Positions 23,400 through 37,019 of a DNA stretch of 64,000 bases are shown here, one piece after another; position 1 is the first letter of the stretch, and the number at the start of each line of letters is the position of its first letter. Source of the stretch: Dromaius novaehollandiae (lineage: Eukaryota > Chordata > Aves > Casuariiformes > Dromaiidae); NCBI RefSeq assembly GCF_036370855.1, contig NC_088100.1, forward strand, positions 37,150,563 to 37,214,562, given 5' to 3'. Made by a program: the position numbers and the translations under genes. The notes beneath the pieces were generated by a model. The model ran no database searches, had not been told where the DNA came from, and saw nothing but the letters and a program-made list of their open reading frames with translations.

Positions 23400-26300
23400 T
23401 TCATGAATCTGTGTGTTTTCAGAAAGCTTCAGTCTACCATATCCAAAGACTGCCTGAGAGGCCCAGCATCACCTCTAGTCGTGCTAAGTTCAACAATATT
23501 ATTTCTAGTGAGCATTTTTATAACTGCTTAAAACTATCCTCTGTGTTTTGGGCTTGCCAGAAGTTTTTGCTTTCAGGAAAAGGGGCAGTGGTAAATTTTA
23601 TTCAGTCTACTGCCAATTGAAGATGAATAGCTATGCAAAAGGCTTATCATTGGTAAGATGAGGATAAATTCTTCCTTTTCTTGAGATGTCATTCCCTAAT
23701 CCTCCCTCGCTTCTCATTTCACTGAGAACTCCAGTCCTTGGCTGTGATTGTTTGCTGGAGCTCTCCATTCCTACCTCCTCTCCTGCAGGGTTCCCTTTCT
23801 AAATCTTCCACTAAACTTTAGGCATTACATCCCTCTCCCTCTATTCACAAAGTCCTTCCCAGATTAATAACCAAACAACACAATTTAAAAATTTGTTGAA
23901 TAGACAAAAAACATTGTTTGTGACTGTTTCCAGGATGGGACTAATGAAGACTGAAAGCTATTGCGTTATGCCACGAGCAGCAGAACTAATGTAGAACAGT
24001 TTCCTTCAGATTTAAGACCTTTGCCCTTTAGTCCTCCCCGTACCCTTCTATAATTACCCTAGCTTCCCTCCAAACAGATGGTAGATGTTGTTCCTTGGAC
24101 AGCAGAAATGATGAAACATGGTTTCCTACAGATGTGTGCAATCTGTTCCTACATCTCTCACTGCAACAGTTCCATGTCTCCACCCCTAAGACTGCTAGGA
24201 CATGCCTCACAGCATCTCACTGTCTGCTATCTGTCTGGCTGGAGAAGAGGCACCATGTGTTGGGGTTGGCTCCACATGTGTGCTGACTGGTCATCCATCA
24301 GAATAAAAACAACTTTTGAGTTTGTACTTCAGCTGCAGTAAGGGCAAAATTTGTATCTCTTTCCTCTCCCATTCAATGGTTTTCATGAAACTTGTAGAAA
24401 TTGAATTATCTCTGAGTTTTCCAGCAGAGGGTCAAACCTAATTTTGTTTGGCAAGGGCGAACAGTTTGGCTCAAATTCACCAAGTGGGGACTGACAGAAA
24501 GCTAGACAGACAGCAAGACAGAGATTATGATAATTCAATCACTGATTCCTTAGAAAGCCAGGCTAAAATCATAATAAAAACTCATATATTTATATACACA
24601 TATCAACACATATATACATACAGAGATGGATGTTCAAAGGATTTGCAAAGGCCAATCAAAAAGAGAAAAAGTTAATATATAAAAAAAGAGATCTCTACCT
24701 ATCAGTTCTGACTAAAATGCCACACATTTTTCCTCACTGTGATTACTGAGGAAAAAATTGTAAAATAAGGGAAAAAAGAAAAACCCAAACAAGACAAACC
24801 AACTAACCCCCTGGGTACTAGTGATCATGGAAGTGGCAATCTGTATAGTAAATACAGCTCATCTTTCTATGTTACAAGCTAACCAAAACTTGCAGAAATT
24901 AGGCTTTTTGGATTGGTATTTTTCATGTGAAACCTTCAGCTTTTGGTAGGTTTTTGTTAAAATGTTTCAGCAGTGCTTGCTGTGGATCAAGTGGTACATG
25001 GTAACTGGATATTCCATTGTAACTTGTTTGTATTAGTGAATGGAAACATTAGTGCCAGAGATGTGATTTTTGTCTATTCTTGTTAAAATTCACCCAAGCT
25101 ATACCTTCAAAAACTGTATTGGTACATTTGCTAACTACAATACCATTTGGTATGATATTTGAAACGAAATATCAAATGCAATTGAATATCAAAAGAGTTC
25201 CTCCCCTTTGAACACCCTATAAGTCCTAACAGCTTCTACCTCTGGCTACTACAAATGCCCCATCTGTACACACAACAGTGCAGCACAGGTCAGGGCTGCA
25301 AGCGTGGGACCTGGCTGTCCTTGCTAGCAGCACATGCAGCAGCTTCTGGAAAGAGAATGGGAAGAAGATCCCCACTCTGGTCTTGATTCTCCTCCTGCTG
25401 CTGTGAAGAGAGCAGAGAGGGTGAGGCATGGCCTCAGCTAAACCCAGTAAGAACAGTGAGGCCATCTTCCTTTTTGCTCCTGCCTCTAACCACCCATGGC
25501 TATGTCTCTTTTTACATGGTCAACAACTTTGGTTTTCAAGATGGTGTTGTTTTCAACCACAAAGGCAAATACTAGGCTGCAAAAGGGACTCCCATGGGAT
25601 CTGATACTTCACAGACTTCACTTCATTGTGCTCTGGATACAAGATGCAGTTCTTCAGCAGGTCTTTAACATGAAACATATCTTCTTTAACACCTGTGCAA
25701 TTAAAAAACTCAACAACCTTGAACTAAAGCTCAGTATAACCAAACATTCCCCTGCACACAGACCTGTCCCCAGAGAGAGCATGAATGTTAATACAAGCTT
25801 CTTGAAATGAAAACTCATTATGTTTGCTTGATACTCGTCTCACTAAGGACAGAGTAAGAACCCATATATAATTTAATTAAGCTGCATATAAAGGTGGAGG
25901 TTGTGAAGGTACAGGATGTAGGTGGAGGCAGGAGAAGTGACCAGAGGTTAGGAGCAAAAGCAGGAGCTCTCTCTGAGGGAGGAAAGGCACAGCAGAAGAC
26001 AAGCTTCAGAAGTCAAGGTAAATAATGAACTGGGCTGGAGGAGCAGAGACAGAAATGGACAGAAGCAAGAAGACAAAGGACACAAAAAAGACCCCAAACC
26101 AAAAAAAAACCAAAGGAGAGGGAGGTTTGTCACCACTTCCTCAAGCTTCTGGAATTGAAACCAGAGGCAGAAGCACGGGTTCACTGGCTCCAAAATCCAC
26201 CAGCAAAGTGAGTGTAACCATCTCCATTTAGTGCCTGGGAGATGACAGAACTGCTACCAGTTAGTGTGAGAGCTAGGCTGGTGGAAACCTGCCAAAAAAA

Positions 26301-27019
26301 AGTTTAGCCTTGTTGATGACATAGGTAGAGCTCTCACTCAGAGACAGCTCTCCTTTTCCAGTTGTTGACTTTTCCAAAACACTGCATAGCAATATTTTTA
26401 GAGTGTTAGAAGAAACCTTTATTTGCAAAATCAAGAGTGAAAAAGTAAACTAAATTTGCTTGTGAAACCTTACTCCAGTCTTCTGAATAATACCACAAGC
26501 TCTTTTAATGACATGACAAATTCCTATTTTTTTCCCCTCAGGACTCCCTGCCTTATTTAGGGCAAAGAATGGCCTGTGCTGTGGGAATTTGTTATGACTG
26601 TGCAAAGGAGGAGACATTGTCTGCTAATCTCAGTTGCTTTAGTTGCAGAACCAACATTGCAGAACTTGGATTACTACGGCTCTGTAGTGACAGAAACAAT
26701 GTTCTTACAGTTAAATCAGATGAATGACACCTGAGAGAGTATAAACTCTGAGTGGCATTATTCCAGTCACTTCAAAATGATATGTGTCCCAGCATAGGGC
26801 TGCTATTGAAAGTGTTATGTGGCAAAAAAGCTTTTCATTTTTCATAATGGCAAACCAGGGCCTGTGGGTCTGATTTGCAGAAGTCAGTAGACTCTCACAG
26901 CTGCACCCGAGGTCACTGCAGACTGTGGCTCAGGCTCCATGATGCTGTATAATGCCATAAGCACTGAAAAATCAGTCTACACATACCCAGAGTACAGGGA
27001 AACTTTTGACAGCTCTAAT
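23400..27019. other. Intergenic DNA, no assigned function
   Basis: About 3.6 kb between the NR0B2-like gene and the next recognisable repeat. I see no exon or RNA gene. Short open frames have ordinary non-coding composition. Low-complexity items: AT-rich 'atatttatatacacatat' around 24585-24620 and an A-rich, purine-biased stretch at 26038-26118. Confidence 0.45.
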
Positions 27020-27135
27020 CTCTCCCCTTCCATTCCTCCTTTGCAAAATGGTCATAATGATATTGCCTCTTTTCTTGACACATCTTTAAAGGTAAATTGA
27101 TCAGTGTTTGTAAAGAACTAATGAATGCTATACCA
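27020..27135 (+). repeat. Possible MIR-type SINE 3' part
   Basis: 'cctttgcaaaatggtcataa' followed by 'tgatattgcctcttttcttg' and 'agtgtttgtaaagaactaat' follows the MIR order 'catctgtaaaatggggataa', 'taatacctacctcatag' and 'tgtaaagcgctta'. It is diverged and incomplete, lacking the tRNA-like head. Confidence 0.5.
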
Positions 27136-28430
27136 GAGCACCTTAAAAAGTCCCTCTGAAAACGAGTAATTCTGTGTTCTGTGCCATATTCAATAGCATG
27201 CAGTAAAATAAAGCAGAGGCCTACACATTACAGGGAAAGGATAAAAGGAGAAGATACTGAAGAGAGGATGATTTAGTAAGCATTGAGCAGGGCAGTGATC
27301 CTGTGGCAAAAATAACATTTTGTCTCTTACGGTGGGGTTCATCTTTCAAGTGAGGCAATTGAACTCTTACTAGTGCAGAGACGAGCATGTTCACAGGGAG
27401 GTATGCCTTGCTTATTTTAGATACCTATGTTAGGTTCAGATGAATCACACTTTGAAGTGCTTTATCTCTGTGTATCGATACAGATATGGTGCCTATCTAT
27501 CTGAGACTCAATGTCTAACTTTAGATGGCAAAAGTAAGTGAGATTAATCCCACCTCTACCATATATACAGAAATGGTCTGAATCCAGTTTGCACATGCAG
27601 TGTTAACTCTGACATTTCCTCATATTAGCATGGTTGACTTCGCAGTCCTAATCTTATTTAATGGTAGTTTTTAGACTTAACTTCTTGCGCTTTCAGCTAA
27701 AAGTGTATTTGTACTAAACAACAGATAATCTGGTATAGGCTTGCAAAGAAAGATAATTCAATGATTTTTATTCATGTCTCCAGGAAGGACTAAGAAGACA
27801 CACAGTTCTCAGAGAAAACTCTTCTTGTTGAAGTAAAACCAGATTTCAAAGTCATATGAGACATCTCATCCATAGATCTGTATCCTTATCTATATTTCTG
27901 TGGGTTTTTTTTTTTTTCCCCTGGGGAATGCTTGTAATACCTCTTTTGTAGAAATTAAGGTATTCCATTCAAAAACTAAAATTTCACTTTTGCTAGAAAG
28001 CACTTACAACCCATATGCATAATCTCGTTCTCAAATGTCATTTTATTTGCAGCTGAACAAAATAATATAGGGTACAGATATGAGGAAAATCTGGTGCTCT
28101 ACTTTATATTAAAGTCACCCAAGGAAATACATGCAACTTACTTCTATCATAGGTCCATAAAAATAGTTTAGCTCAGGGAAAAAAGCTGAAGATAAATTTC
28201 TACAATAAAGGTATAGACAAAAGAGGCTCCAATTCTTTAAATGACAAAAGAGATCTCACTCAAGAAATTGTTACTAATTGTACACAAACCCTCAATCTTT
28301 TCCATGGGGCCAGGACAAGTGAGCGTGAGGCAGTAGTTCAGTTTTGCTTGGGCTCGTCATCAACTGTTGTCAGGCAAGGTTGTGATTTTGAAAGTACAAG
28401 TTGTCATTCTCTCTGCTGACCCTCCCTTCC
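27136..28430. other. Intergenic DNA, nothing recognised
   Basis: AT-rich unique-looking DNA with one poly-T run at 27906-27919. No coding exon, RNA gene or clear transposon was seen. Confidence 0.45.
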
Positions 28431-28486
28431 GCACGTGCACGTGTGCATGTGTGCATGCACACACACACGCACACACACACACACAC

Positions 28487-28539
<53 letters not shown>
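28431..28539 (+). repeat. (CA)n microsatellite inside a 109-bp alternating purine-pyrimidine run
   Basis: From 28431 to 28539 every base alternates purine and pyrimidine without a break. It begins as mixed GCACGTGCACGTGTGC, passes through a self-complementary 'tgtgtgcatgcacaca' and continues as (CA)n with two CG interruptions. This is the classical sequence requirement for left-handed Z-DNA and is expected to be length-polymorphic. Open frames through it are artefacts of the dinucleotide repeat. Confidence 0.95.
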
Positions 28540-28540
<1 letters not shown>

Positions 28541-29704
28541 CCTGGGGGGCGGATAGCAGAAATGTTGCAAGATGAAGCACTCCACATTTCACATAGAAGA
28601 AAAGAGCATCTTCCCCAAAGGAAGGCATGGCCATAGCTATCTGCTAGCAGGTAATCTCAGGGAGCCAAGAACTCAAGGCTTCAGGTAGCGTGGGAATGCT
28701 CCCATTTCAATCACAGCAGAAACAGTGTAAGCCATTCACACTCACATAAAAATAGATGTTTGCCAGGAAGGTGAATTGGTAAAATCAGTATTCAGTGTGG
28801 CTGACACAGCACACAGGAGATGAATTTGCAAAAGAAAGAACTTGCTTATGCTAATGACTAAAGTGAGGGTGCTAAGAAACTTTTCCCACCAGGAACTTAC
28901 CAGCAATTAGAACTAATCTGTCACATGCTAATAATATGCAAATATCAGTCAGTGCACTGGAACAGAACTTAATGCAGCAGATGGCTCTGGCCACTGCAGC
29001 ATGAAGAGGGGTAGCACAATCATTGCAAAGCAATTTCTGGGAGCATGACACCAAGTATGATGACAGACATGGCGAGCATGCCCTACTTAGAAGGAACAGT
29101 GGCATTATCTCCACTGCACACTGTTGTCTAGGAATTCAAACAGCACAACTGGGAGAGCTCTCAAGGATGTGAGAATAAGTTGTTGTTATTGGTGACATAC
29201 ATAATGTTGGTGAAACAGACTGACAGCCCGAATAAGCTGCTGAACTTCAAACCTGCATTCAGAAGGGACCAGAGAGATGCTAGACTCAGCTCCTGAGCAT
29301 GCCACTATGGAAATGCAGTAAATGCTGCCACTGCTTTTCTTCTGGGATCTTGAGTCCCTTCAGCCCTGCTATGCCCAGCTTGTACAGTCCCTGCATCACC
29401 AATCTAAGTAGTCTGCACTCTTCTCTGAAGTACCAGACATATGAGCCCTGCACAACCCTCTGAGAGCACATCAGTATAGAGAGGTGTGGATTCCCTCACC
29501 CGCAATACCAATTAGGCAAAAGTAAGCCAGTTCAGATCTGAAAGCCATGTATTTGCACAGATTTAACAGCCTGGGCACAGCCTGAGCTGCTGCAGCTACA
29601 CACATTCCAGAGATGGGTGGCACCCGGTTGGCTTGGAAAGCAAGTGAGGCGAATATGTGTCTGTCTTCACCTGTCCTAGTCAATAAATGAGTCAACAGCA
29701 TCAT
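28540..29704. other. Intergenic DNA, nothing recognised
   Basis: No exon or RNA gene seen. A segment near 29245-29330 has a faint CR1-like ring ('cagaagggaccagagagatg') but too little to call. Confidence 0.4.
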
Positions 29705-30060
29705 AATTAGGAACATAAGATTAGGACAGGGACTAGAAAGGTCCTCCTACAACATCCAGTCTGGTCTCTCTTACTGTGGATATCAATCTTGTATATGACT
29801 ACATCCACAAACTTATCAAGCTCCACCTGAAATTATCCAGGATGTATTTGCATATACTATTCCTAATGGAATAGCACCCAGAAACTTCTGACCTGATGAT
29901 TAGGATTCTAATTCCAACTGTAAATTATTAATGGCTAGTCTATACACACTGTTTCTTGTGCAAATATTGTCACTCAATTTAAATAGTTTTTCTTGCTCCA
30001 AGGTGTTTATGTGGGGCGTTTATAGACAGTGATTGTGTCCCCTATCCATCTCTCTCTTTC
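29705..30060 (-). repeat. CR1-like LINE 3' end, antisense
   Basis: Read on the minus strand, the 3' end gives 'gactggatgttgtaggagga' and 'ggacctttctagtccctgtc', matching the CR1 3' terminus ('...gatctcatgaggtcccttccagtccc'). Its 5' side gives 'gggacacaatcactgtctat' and 'aaacgccccacataaacacc', matching the CR1 segment 'gatatgatcacagtctataaatacc'. The middle is decayed. No 8-bp terminal microsatellite is obvious. Confidence 0.6.
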
Positions 30061-33000
30061 AACCCTTCCTCCCATTCCCTCTCTGATAGTTTTCAACTGC
30101 TGGCCCATATCTTATCCTCTTGTTTTTGGCAGATGGGCTAACATGTTTTCTTGATTTGCTTGAGTGAGAGGATGCATCTTTCTGATACTGACGTGAATCT
30201 CAGATTTGCTCTCATCTGTTCTCTTCTTCACCTGGAGGTCATTCTGTTTCCTTTTCTATCTCATAGTCTCTTGTACAGTATCATTGCTCCGTCTTGGGCT
30301 CCACCTCTAGGCTATCTCAGTCATCTCTTCCTCTCCCCTATTGGGACTTGCTTCCTTAATTTTCTTTTCTGCCATTCCATCTTCCGTCTGTTTTTTTTAC
30401 CTCTCTCTCCATTACTACGAAACCATTTCTCAACTTTATTTTTCTCAATCAGCTAGTCTTTTGGTTTTGTAGCTGCATCCTTCTTCCTCTCTTACCCTTC
30501 AGATTATTTTCCTAGATCCCAGCTTTAAAGAAGAAAGGATGAAAATCCTCATACATTCTCCTACAAATTGCTACACAAACTACCCTGTTTGTTTTGGGCA
30601 GGTAGATTACTGCTTGCAAGTGTAGTTTTTCTCTTGTTCTTGCCTGTGACAGTCTTTCACAAGAAGCTGAATGCATGCAGTCATGGGCAGTGGCTTTGAT
30701 AGTACGAATGAAGCCATCAGTAGGTCCTGTACCACCTTCTAGAACACTTAAAAGAAAACAACCCTCAGCATATTTGCTGCAATGTAAATAATCCTAGCAT
30801 CTTGCAGACCTGGCATACTGAACAAAACTGCTTCTCTCTTTCTATCTCATCCGACTCATTGTCATCATCTTCTCAGCATGATAAGAAGCCACATACTAAG
30901 AAAATAAACCTCTTTCTTTCCACTAATCTCATTGCTGGGTGATGTGGGAGATTTAGCAGGGAATAGAGTATGATGGTATAGAACATGAGTCTTCATGGAG
31001 TCATCATATGCCCAAGAAGTACACTTTGTTCTCCTGCTCTCATGATTTTTTGACTTCTCTGAGCACTCTTTTTCTACTGTCTTGCCTGAGAACTCCCTTC
31101 CAAAGAAACTTGCAGCTATTTTCATTCATTAGTTTGAGTTAGTTCAGGCCAAGGGTTTTCCTCCTATCTTACAGAGAAACACTCCTTTGCATTCTAAAAC
31201 ATGTTTTAAGTTTAGCAGGGACTCCTCAAAAGAGTTCTGTGCATTGCCACCACATGTTTTTCTGTCAATAACGGATTTCAGTCTCTATACTTTCACTCCT
31301 TCCCTAATGTTAAAACTACACTGAGCTGAATTTCTTCTGGAGTTCAACAAGTCAACAACATGTCAATAAAATGTCTTTCCAGTGCTTTTTTCCCCAAGTT
31401 TTAGCTTAACAAAACTGGTATGGCAGACTGCAGCTGTATCATATTATATGGAAATGTTACTTTTTTCTTTGGCAAAGTGTTTATAACACAAACACATGGA
31501 AAAATCTGCAGTGGGACTTTCCAGGCAAAGACATGTGACAATCTTTGTCATGATTCCCACCGAGAACACTAGAAGAGAGTTCTAGGGAATAAGCAAAAAT
31601 CTTTTATAGCTGACTCCCACTAGGACTGAATTCTACCTCTCTGAGAAATGCTGAGCATGAGCATCCTTAACTTCAAGAGAATCACTAGTAGTGGAATTGA
31701 CCTCCCATTTATCAATCATCCTGCGAGGTATCAAGCAGCTAAATCTTGCTCTGTAATTTCTGTTACCTACCCTCATACCCTTGGACATCCACTGCACATC
31801 TGAAGTCAATGGTCCTTCAGATTTAGAGACACAAAAGCTGCTGGCTGTGTAAATTCCCTGTCTTTTCACCCCACCTCCCCAACCTTGCTGTATTTCTGCT
31901 GTGTAAAAATCCCTTATTTCTAGCTGGACTTAGACAAAAAAACTAGCCCTTCCAAACAGTTTAGAATCAAAGCCCCCAAAAGAATAATGATGTTCCTTGT
32001 CCCTTGCTAATGCCCACCAGAAGTATCCTGGCCTAAGGGCTACCTCCAGCAGTCAGATTTAGTCCATCTAAATGCCCATAGTCCATTACTATGATCAGTA
32101 ACTAAAACTGGCATGGCAAAATGTCTTTTCAGGGTGCCTGTCTCCCTACATGGAGTTAGGGGATCCGGAGAGCCACCTTAGACTACATCCGTATTACACT
32201 AGATGCCTAACTTTTAGATTACTAAAGTTGGGGCAGATGAACTCCATGCTATGTAACTAATATCTGAATCTCAGCAAAACAGACAATTAATAGCAGTGGC
32301 ACTGGCCATGCACCAGCTGCACTGATTCAGTTTTGTTCAGTTAATATTAATATAGGGTAAGTAATCAAACTGAGTGTAGGTCATTTGTTCCTCAGAAATA
32401 ATGTATCTGGCTTCCATACTCTGAAATGACTGGTGAGTGCTTGCAAGAAAGGAAATATCAATTTCAGAGGTAATCAGAAAGATTATACTCTGATTTTCTG
32501 GATTTAGAAATAGAGATACACCGATGGTGAGATTTCAGTTTTAGAAAAGAAATCCCAGTAGGATGAATATGCCTTTTTTTCTTATTTGGTAGAAGGGTTC
32601 CACAGAAATGAAATCTAAAACAGTCTTGATGAAAGCAGTGAACTCTGTTGGTAAGTCATTTAATAATTAACTAGACAAAGCTCTTGACAGTTCACAGTGG
32701 GAAATAAATCTATTTCACAAAGGGGGGAGGGAACAATCTGACAGATCTGCATTTCAACATATTGTATGTATTAATTTTCATCAAGTAAATCTTTATTGTT
32801 CTCTGCCACCTAACGGTGGAGCTGGAAAATTACAAATCAGTAGCACAATTCTCAAGTTATGCTACTTCTAGCAGACTTTAATCAATGTATTTATTTGAAT
32901 ACAAAAAAACCCCTAAGTCATGGATGAAAATGTGAATAACTATAGGCTGTGAGATCCAGTCTGCCTAATTTAGTCTAAATTTTGGGTATGAGTGAGGCTG

Positions 33001-36000
33001 TCCTCCTGAATTAAATGCCTATGTTGCCTATCGAGGCAACAAAGAGAGGCATGGTGCCTCTGAAAACCTGGCGAGAGGGATCCTGTTAATCTAATTTAAA
33101 CTTAGGCAGAACTTTGTCATATGCCTACTCATAACGCAATTCCTTATATAAAAATTAGAAAGAATCAACATACAGTACTTCTGCAATCAAGCTTTTTTTT
33201 AGAACGAGGCACAAAAGGTGAATCAAACTTAATTGTCTTCACAGACATATGAATAGCTCCAAGTGTTAAACATTCCTGCTTTGAGTGATAACCAACAGAA
33301 TTTGCAGATACTCAGCACTGATGAAAACCTTTAGTCAAAGAAGCGTATAGAAAGTTGTAGTCTTTGTATGTTAAAAATAAAAATGTATCTACACTGTTTT
33401 TGCTGGGCTGAAAAATGGATCGAGTGCAGGAAGAAAGAATGAAGACCACAGCTTACTACCTTATTTACAGGTGGCTGCGGGTGGGTGACTGCATCTCTGC
33501 AGACATCAGTGCAACACTGATGGCAGTATGAGAATGTAAGTAGGGTCAACACTCCAAACCTTTGTAAATTAACCTAGGAAAATAGCTAGAACGCCACCTA
33601 ACTGCAAAGGTGATTAAACTAGAAGGGACAGGAATGTGGAAAGGAAAGAAAATCATGCCATTTGGACTAGTTTTAGGAGAACTGACAGCTGAGTAAAGGA
33701 TTTTGCTTTTTACACAGTTAATATCTCAGGGGTCCCTAGAATACAATCTGTTTTTGGATAGCTTTGATTATTTACACTCTGAAAGTATGGAATACTGTTA
33801 TTTTCAATTTTACCATGTTTGAGAGCAATGAAATGTGGGTCTGGAAAACTGACGTGTGCAATATTGCCTATCTGGCTATCAACACTGGTTCAACAAATGG
33901 ACAATGGATGCATACAAACCGATGCCTCCGTACTTGAAAGTCCAAATTGCTTCATGAAGGTAGCTCATTCAGACATGAAAACTGCACTGCACTCTAGGGA
34001 GACAACGGACTATGGGGAAACAATGAGGCTTTGGGTCAACGGGGCTTAAGATGAGCCATTGTGCCTTGTTATTTCCCCTTTTTTCACTTCCACTGCATAT
34101 GATCATACTACTACAATCAGGGATCAAAACTGACCAATACACAGTAGTGTAGTATCAGAATATTGAAGAGGCATTCCAGTACATTTTATATATGAGCTAC
34201 AGATGGATTTCTTTTTTTATCAAGATTCCTGAATTTTAATCCCAGGACTCCTGTATATTTGCTTTTTGAACATAGCTTATAACATTAGTTAAATGGTTTC
34301 AAGAATCCAGCTCTCAGCTCTTCTGCATCTGATTGAGATTTCTGGCATTCGTTCTTCTATCTGCCAAATAGCAGTGTTCTCTTGTAAGTGATCAACAACA
34401 AATATTATAGAACTGGAACACAGTAATATGATTATTTCAGTATGACCACACCCACTAATTTCAATATCAAGATCACAACTTCTGTTTGAGCTATGGTATA
34501 TATTCTAGAAATAAATCTATTTTTTGTTTGAAGAAAGAAAGCAATGAGAATCCAGCATGTTCTCAGGTAAATTTTTTCAACATTTAATTATCCTCAAGAT
34601 AAAAATGCACTTTTTTCTCATATAAATTGGATTTCATTATGCCTTTTCTGTATTAGAATTACAAGCTGTGAACTATCAGAAATCACTTCTCTATACAGGT
34701 ATTTCTAGATTGAGCTGAAGTTACAGTAGCAAATAAAAGTTAAAAACACATTGTGGTTTAAAAGCAATTAAAGCTGATCAAATTAAACAAAAGAGAGTGG
34801 GATTCTCTTCCAGTAATTATGAAACACCAAGATCTTTTATAAAAAAAGGTTGAGTAATGTCTCTGCAGACAGCTCCTGCTGTTTCTAACATTGCTTCACT
34901 TAATAGTTAATGTTAGGAATTACTCATGTCATTTTAAAATAGGATTGTCTTTAATTTGGGTGTGATCATTCTGGTAAAATGTTTAAAAATCTAAAAAACA
35001 ATTGGTGAAGAAAAACATAGTTAGTATTCTAGTCTGAGTGGGAAGCACTGTCTTAACACAGGGGTCATTGATGCAGCAGAAGTAACTGGATGATTTCTGA
35101 CTCTCCTGCAAGTGGGTACAAAACTACTCCTCCAAATGTGAGCAGATAGCTGCTTGAAAGCTACTTTTCCTTTTTTCCCCTGACATCTGGCAGATCCCAA
35201 CTTGACTGGCTGCAGATACAGTGCCCATTGTCTGCTCTTGATCAAAATCTGAATCACTTCTGTGCTAAACTGCAAAATGGGTCCCAGCCTTTGTGCTACC
35301 TAAAATGAAACCATTCACTTCTAAGTCCCTTCACTCATAACCGTTGCTGCTCTGCTGCAAACAACAATATTTATGATTCATGCTTTAAACCACACTGTTC
35401 TTTCTCTATTTTGCTCTCTTCTCTTTCAGTTTGTCTTCCCTTAGTATTTGTTCCTAGGAGTAAAACTGCCCCTTCTGTTCACATTTCTAACCTGTACAGG
35501 ACTGACAGTAAAACAGCCAGACCAAAAGCTACTTTTGCTCCTTTCCACAGTGCACATTAGAAGACAGTTACTCAGTTGTATGTACCCAAAAAGGGACAAC
35601 TGTCCTTAACCAGCAAAATACCATCTGCTTGTGAGTGAAGGAGTGAGAGAGAGGGGAGAAAACAGCTCCAAAGCACCAACAAATTAGAAAAGAAATGGAT
35701 GAAGCTGACCATGATTAGGATAGGAGGAAGACAGAAGACAGCAAAGGAAGAAAGAAAACAGCAGCAGAGCCAAGACATGGCATTAGAGTTGAGAAGGGTG
35801 CTCATTAGCAAGCCTATTAGGTGGGTCCGCTAATTTACTTTAGGGGTGGGGAACATGCTGCAACGAACCATTAAGCAGTGAGGAGAATTTAAAGCAACAA
35901 TATAGCATAAGTCAGAATTTATAAGGCAACAGCAGTAAAACTGCACTCAAAGCAATGCAACAGAAATCACCTGGAGGCCTCATCAGTTAGAGAGGTGTAG

Positions 36001-36109
36001 TTCAAATAAAACAACACATGGTGGGAAATGTGACAAGCTCAGAAGGAGTCTAAGATTCAACTACAAGCTATGTCCAAATATTGAGAGATATTGGAGTAGA
36101 CTAATAGAC
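30061..36109. other. Intergenic DNA upstream of BCKDHB
   Basis: About 6 kb without a supportable exon. It is pyrimidine-rich from about 30050 to 30500 (short CT runs) and otherwise AT-rich. A pair of adjacent small hairpins at 33023-33061 is described under findings. No transposon could be named with confidence. Confidence 0.45.
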
Positions 36110-36215
36110 ATGGGGCCATATGCTCACAGTTAGATCCATGTCAATCAGAAGTAGCTCCATGGACTTCAAAGGAGTTACATCTAATTAATGCTGGCACAAA
36201 CAAGTGCATAATCTA
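36110..36215. repeat. Ancient palindromic amniote repeat
   Basis: 'tggggccatatgctcacagt', 'agtagctccatggacttcaa' and 'aggagttacatctaattaat' match, in order, a palindromic interspersed repeat of reptiles and birds. Its centre reads 'gtaactccactgacttcaatggagttac', flanked by arms starting 'gggccagattctgatctcag'. The copy is diverged. The family name is not asserted. Confidence 0.55.
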
Positions 36216-37019
36216 GTCTGTATCAGTAGGGTCTACAGTCATCATCAGTCCTTCAGATACTCATTAGTTGCTCTCCCTGATTATTCAGAAACAATAGCAA
36301 TGACTCCCAGAGTTTTTAAATGGTTGTCAACAATGCTAAGTATGTATATACAATGACTAATACATGCAGATGGGGAATGTAGCTGATTTCGGCTCTTAAA
36401 ATCTGATGTGTAAATTTAACAGAAGTGTCCCTAAGTGAGTGAATGACTTCCAAATGAGAAAGCTGTCTAAGATTAACCTATTATCTGGTATAAATCCCAA
36501 CAATTAAGAAATTCAAAATAGAGAAATATTTTTTTCACACAATGCATAATGAAACAATAGTCTGCAATGGCATAGTCCTGAAATCATTAACAGCAATATT
36601 CAGTAAGAGGTTGTAACTTTCAATTCTTAAAAACAGAATTTAATGAAAGTAAGACAAAGAGGCTTTGGAAAAAGAAGCAGACTTTGGAGAACACAATGAA
36701 TTAAAAGTGAGCCAGACCCGGAGAGGCTGGAAGCACGGCAGAAAAGGGTGTGAAAGAGAGACATTATGAACAGAGTATTTGCAGGTCTCCATTCGTTCTT
36801 TTTCTCCTGCCTGGATATCTTATGCAGTAGAATTTGCAGAATTCAGACATTTGTTCAGGGGGTTCTGGATGTTGGGATGGCAACATGAAAGTCCCAAGGA
36901 AAGAGAAGAAAAATGTTTAGGAGGAGAGGTGAAGCCTTTTGTTTCAGGCACGGTTGAGACAGGCAGGCACAGAGACGAGGTACACTAGGGCTCCCTGAGG
37001 TGAGGTACGCCGTTATCAG
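36216..37019. other. AT-rich flank before the BCKDHB CpG island
   Basis: Intergenic, AT-rich, with no exon seen. Composition changes sharply to GC-rich at about 37020. Confidence 0.5.

Noticed and set aside
28360-28636. Open frames rich in Cys-Val or His-Thr
   Set aside because: Pure translation artefact of the (CA)n microsatellite.
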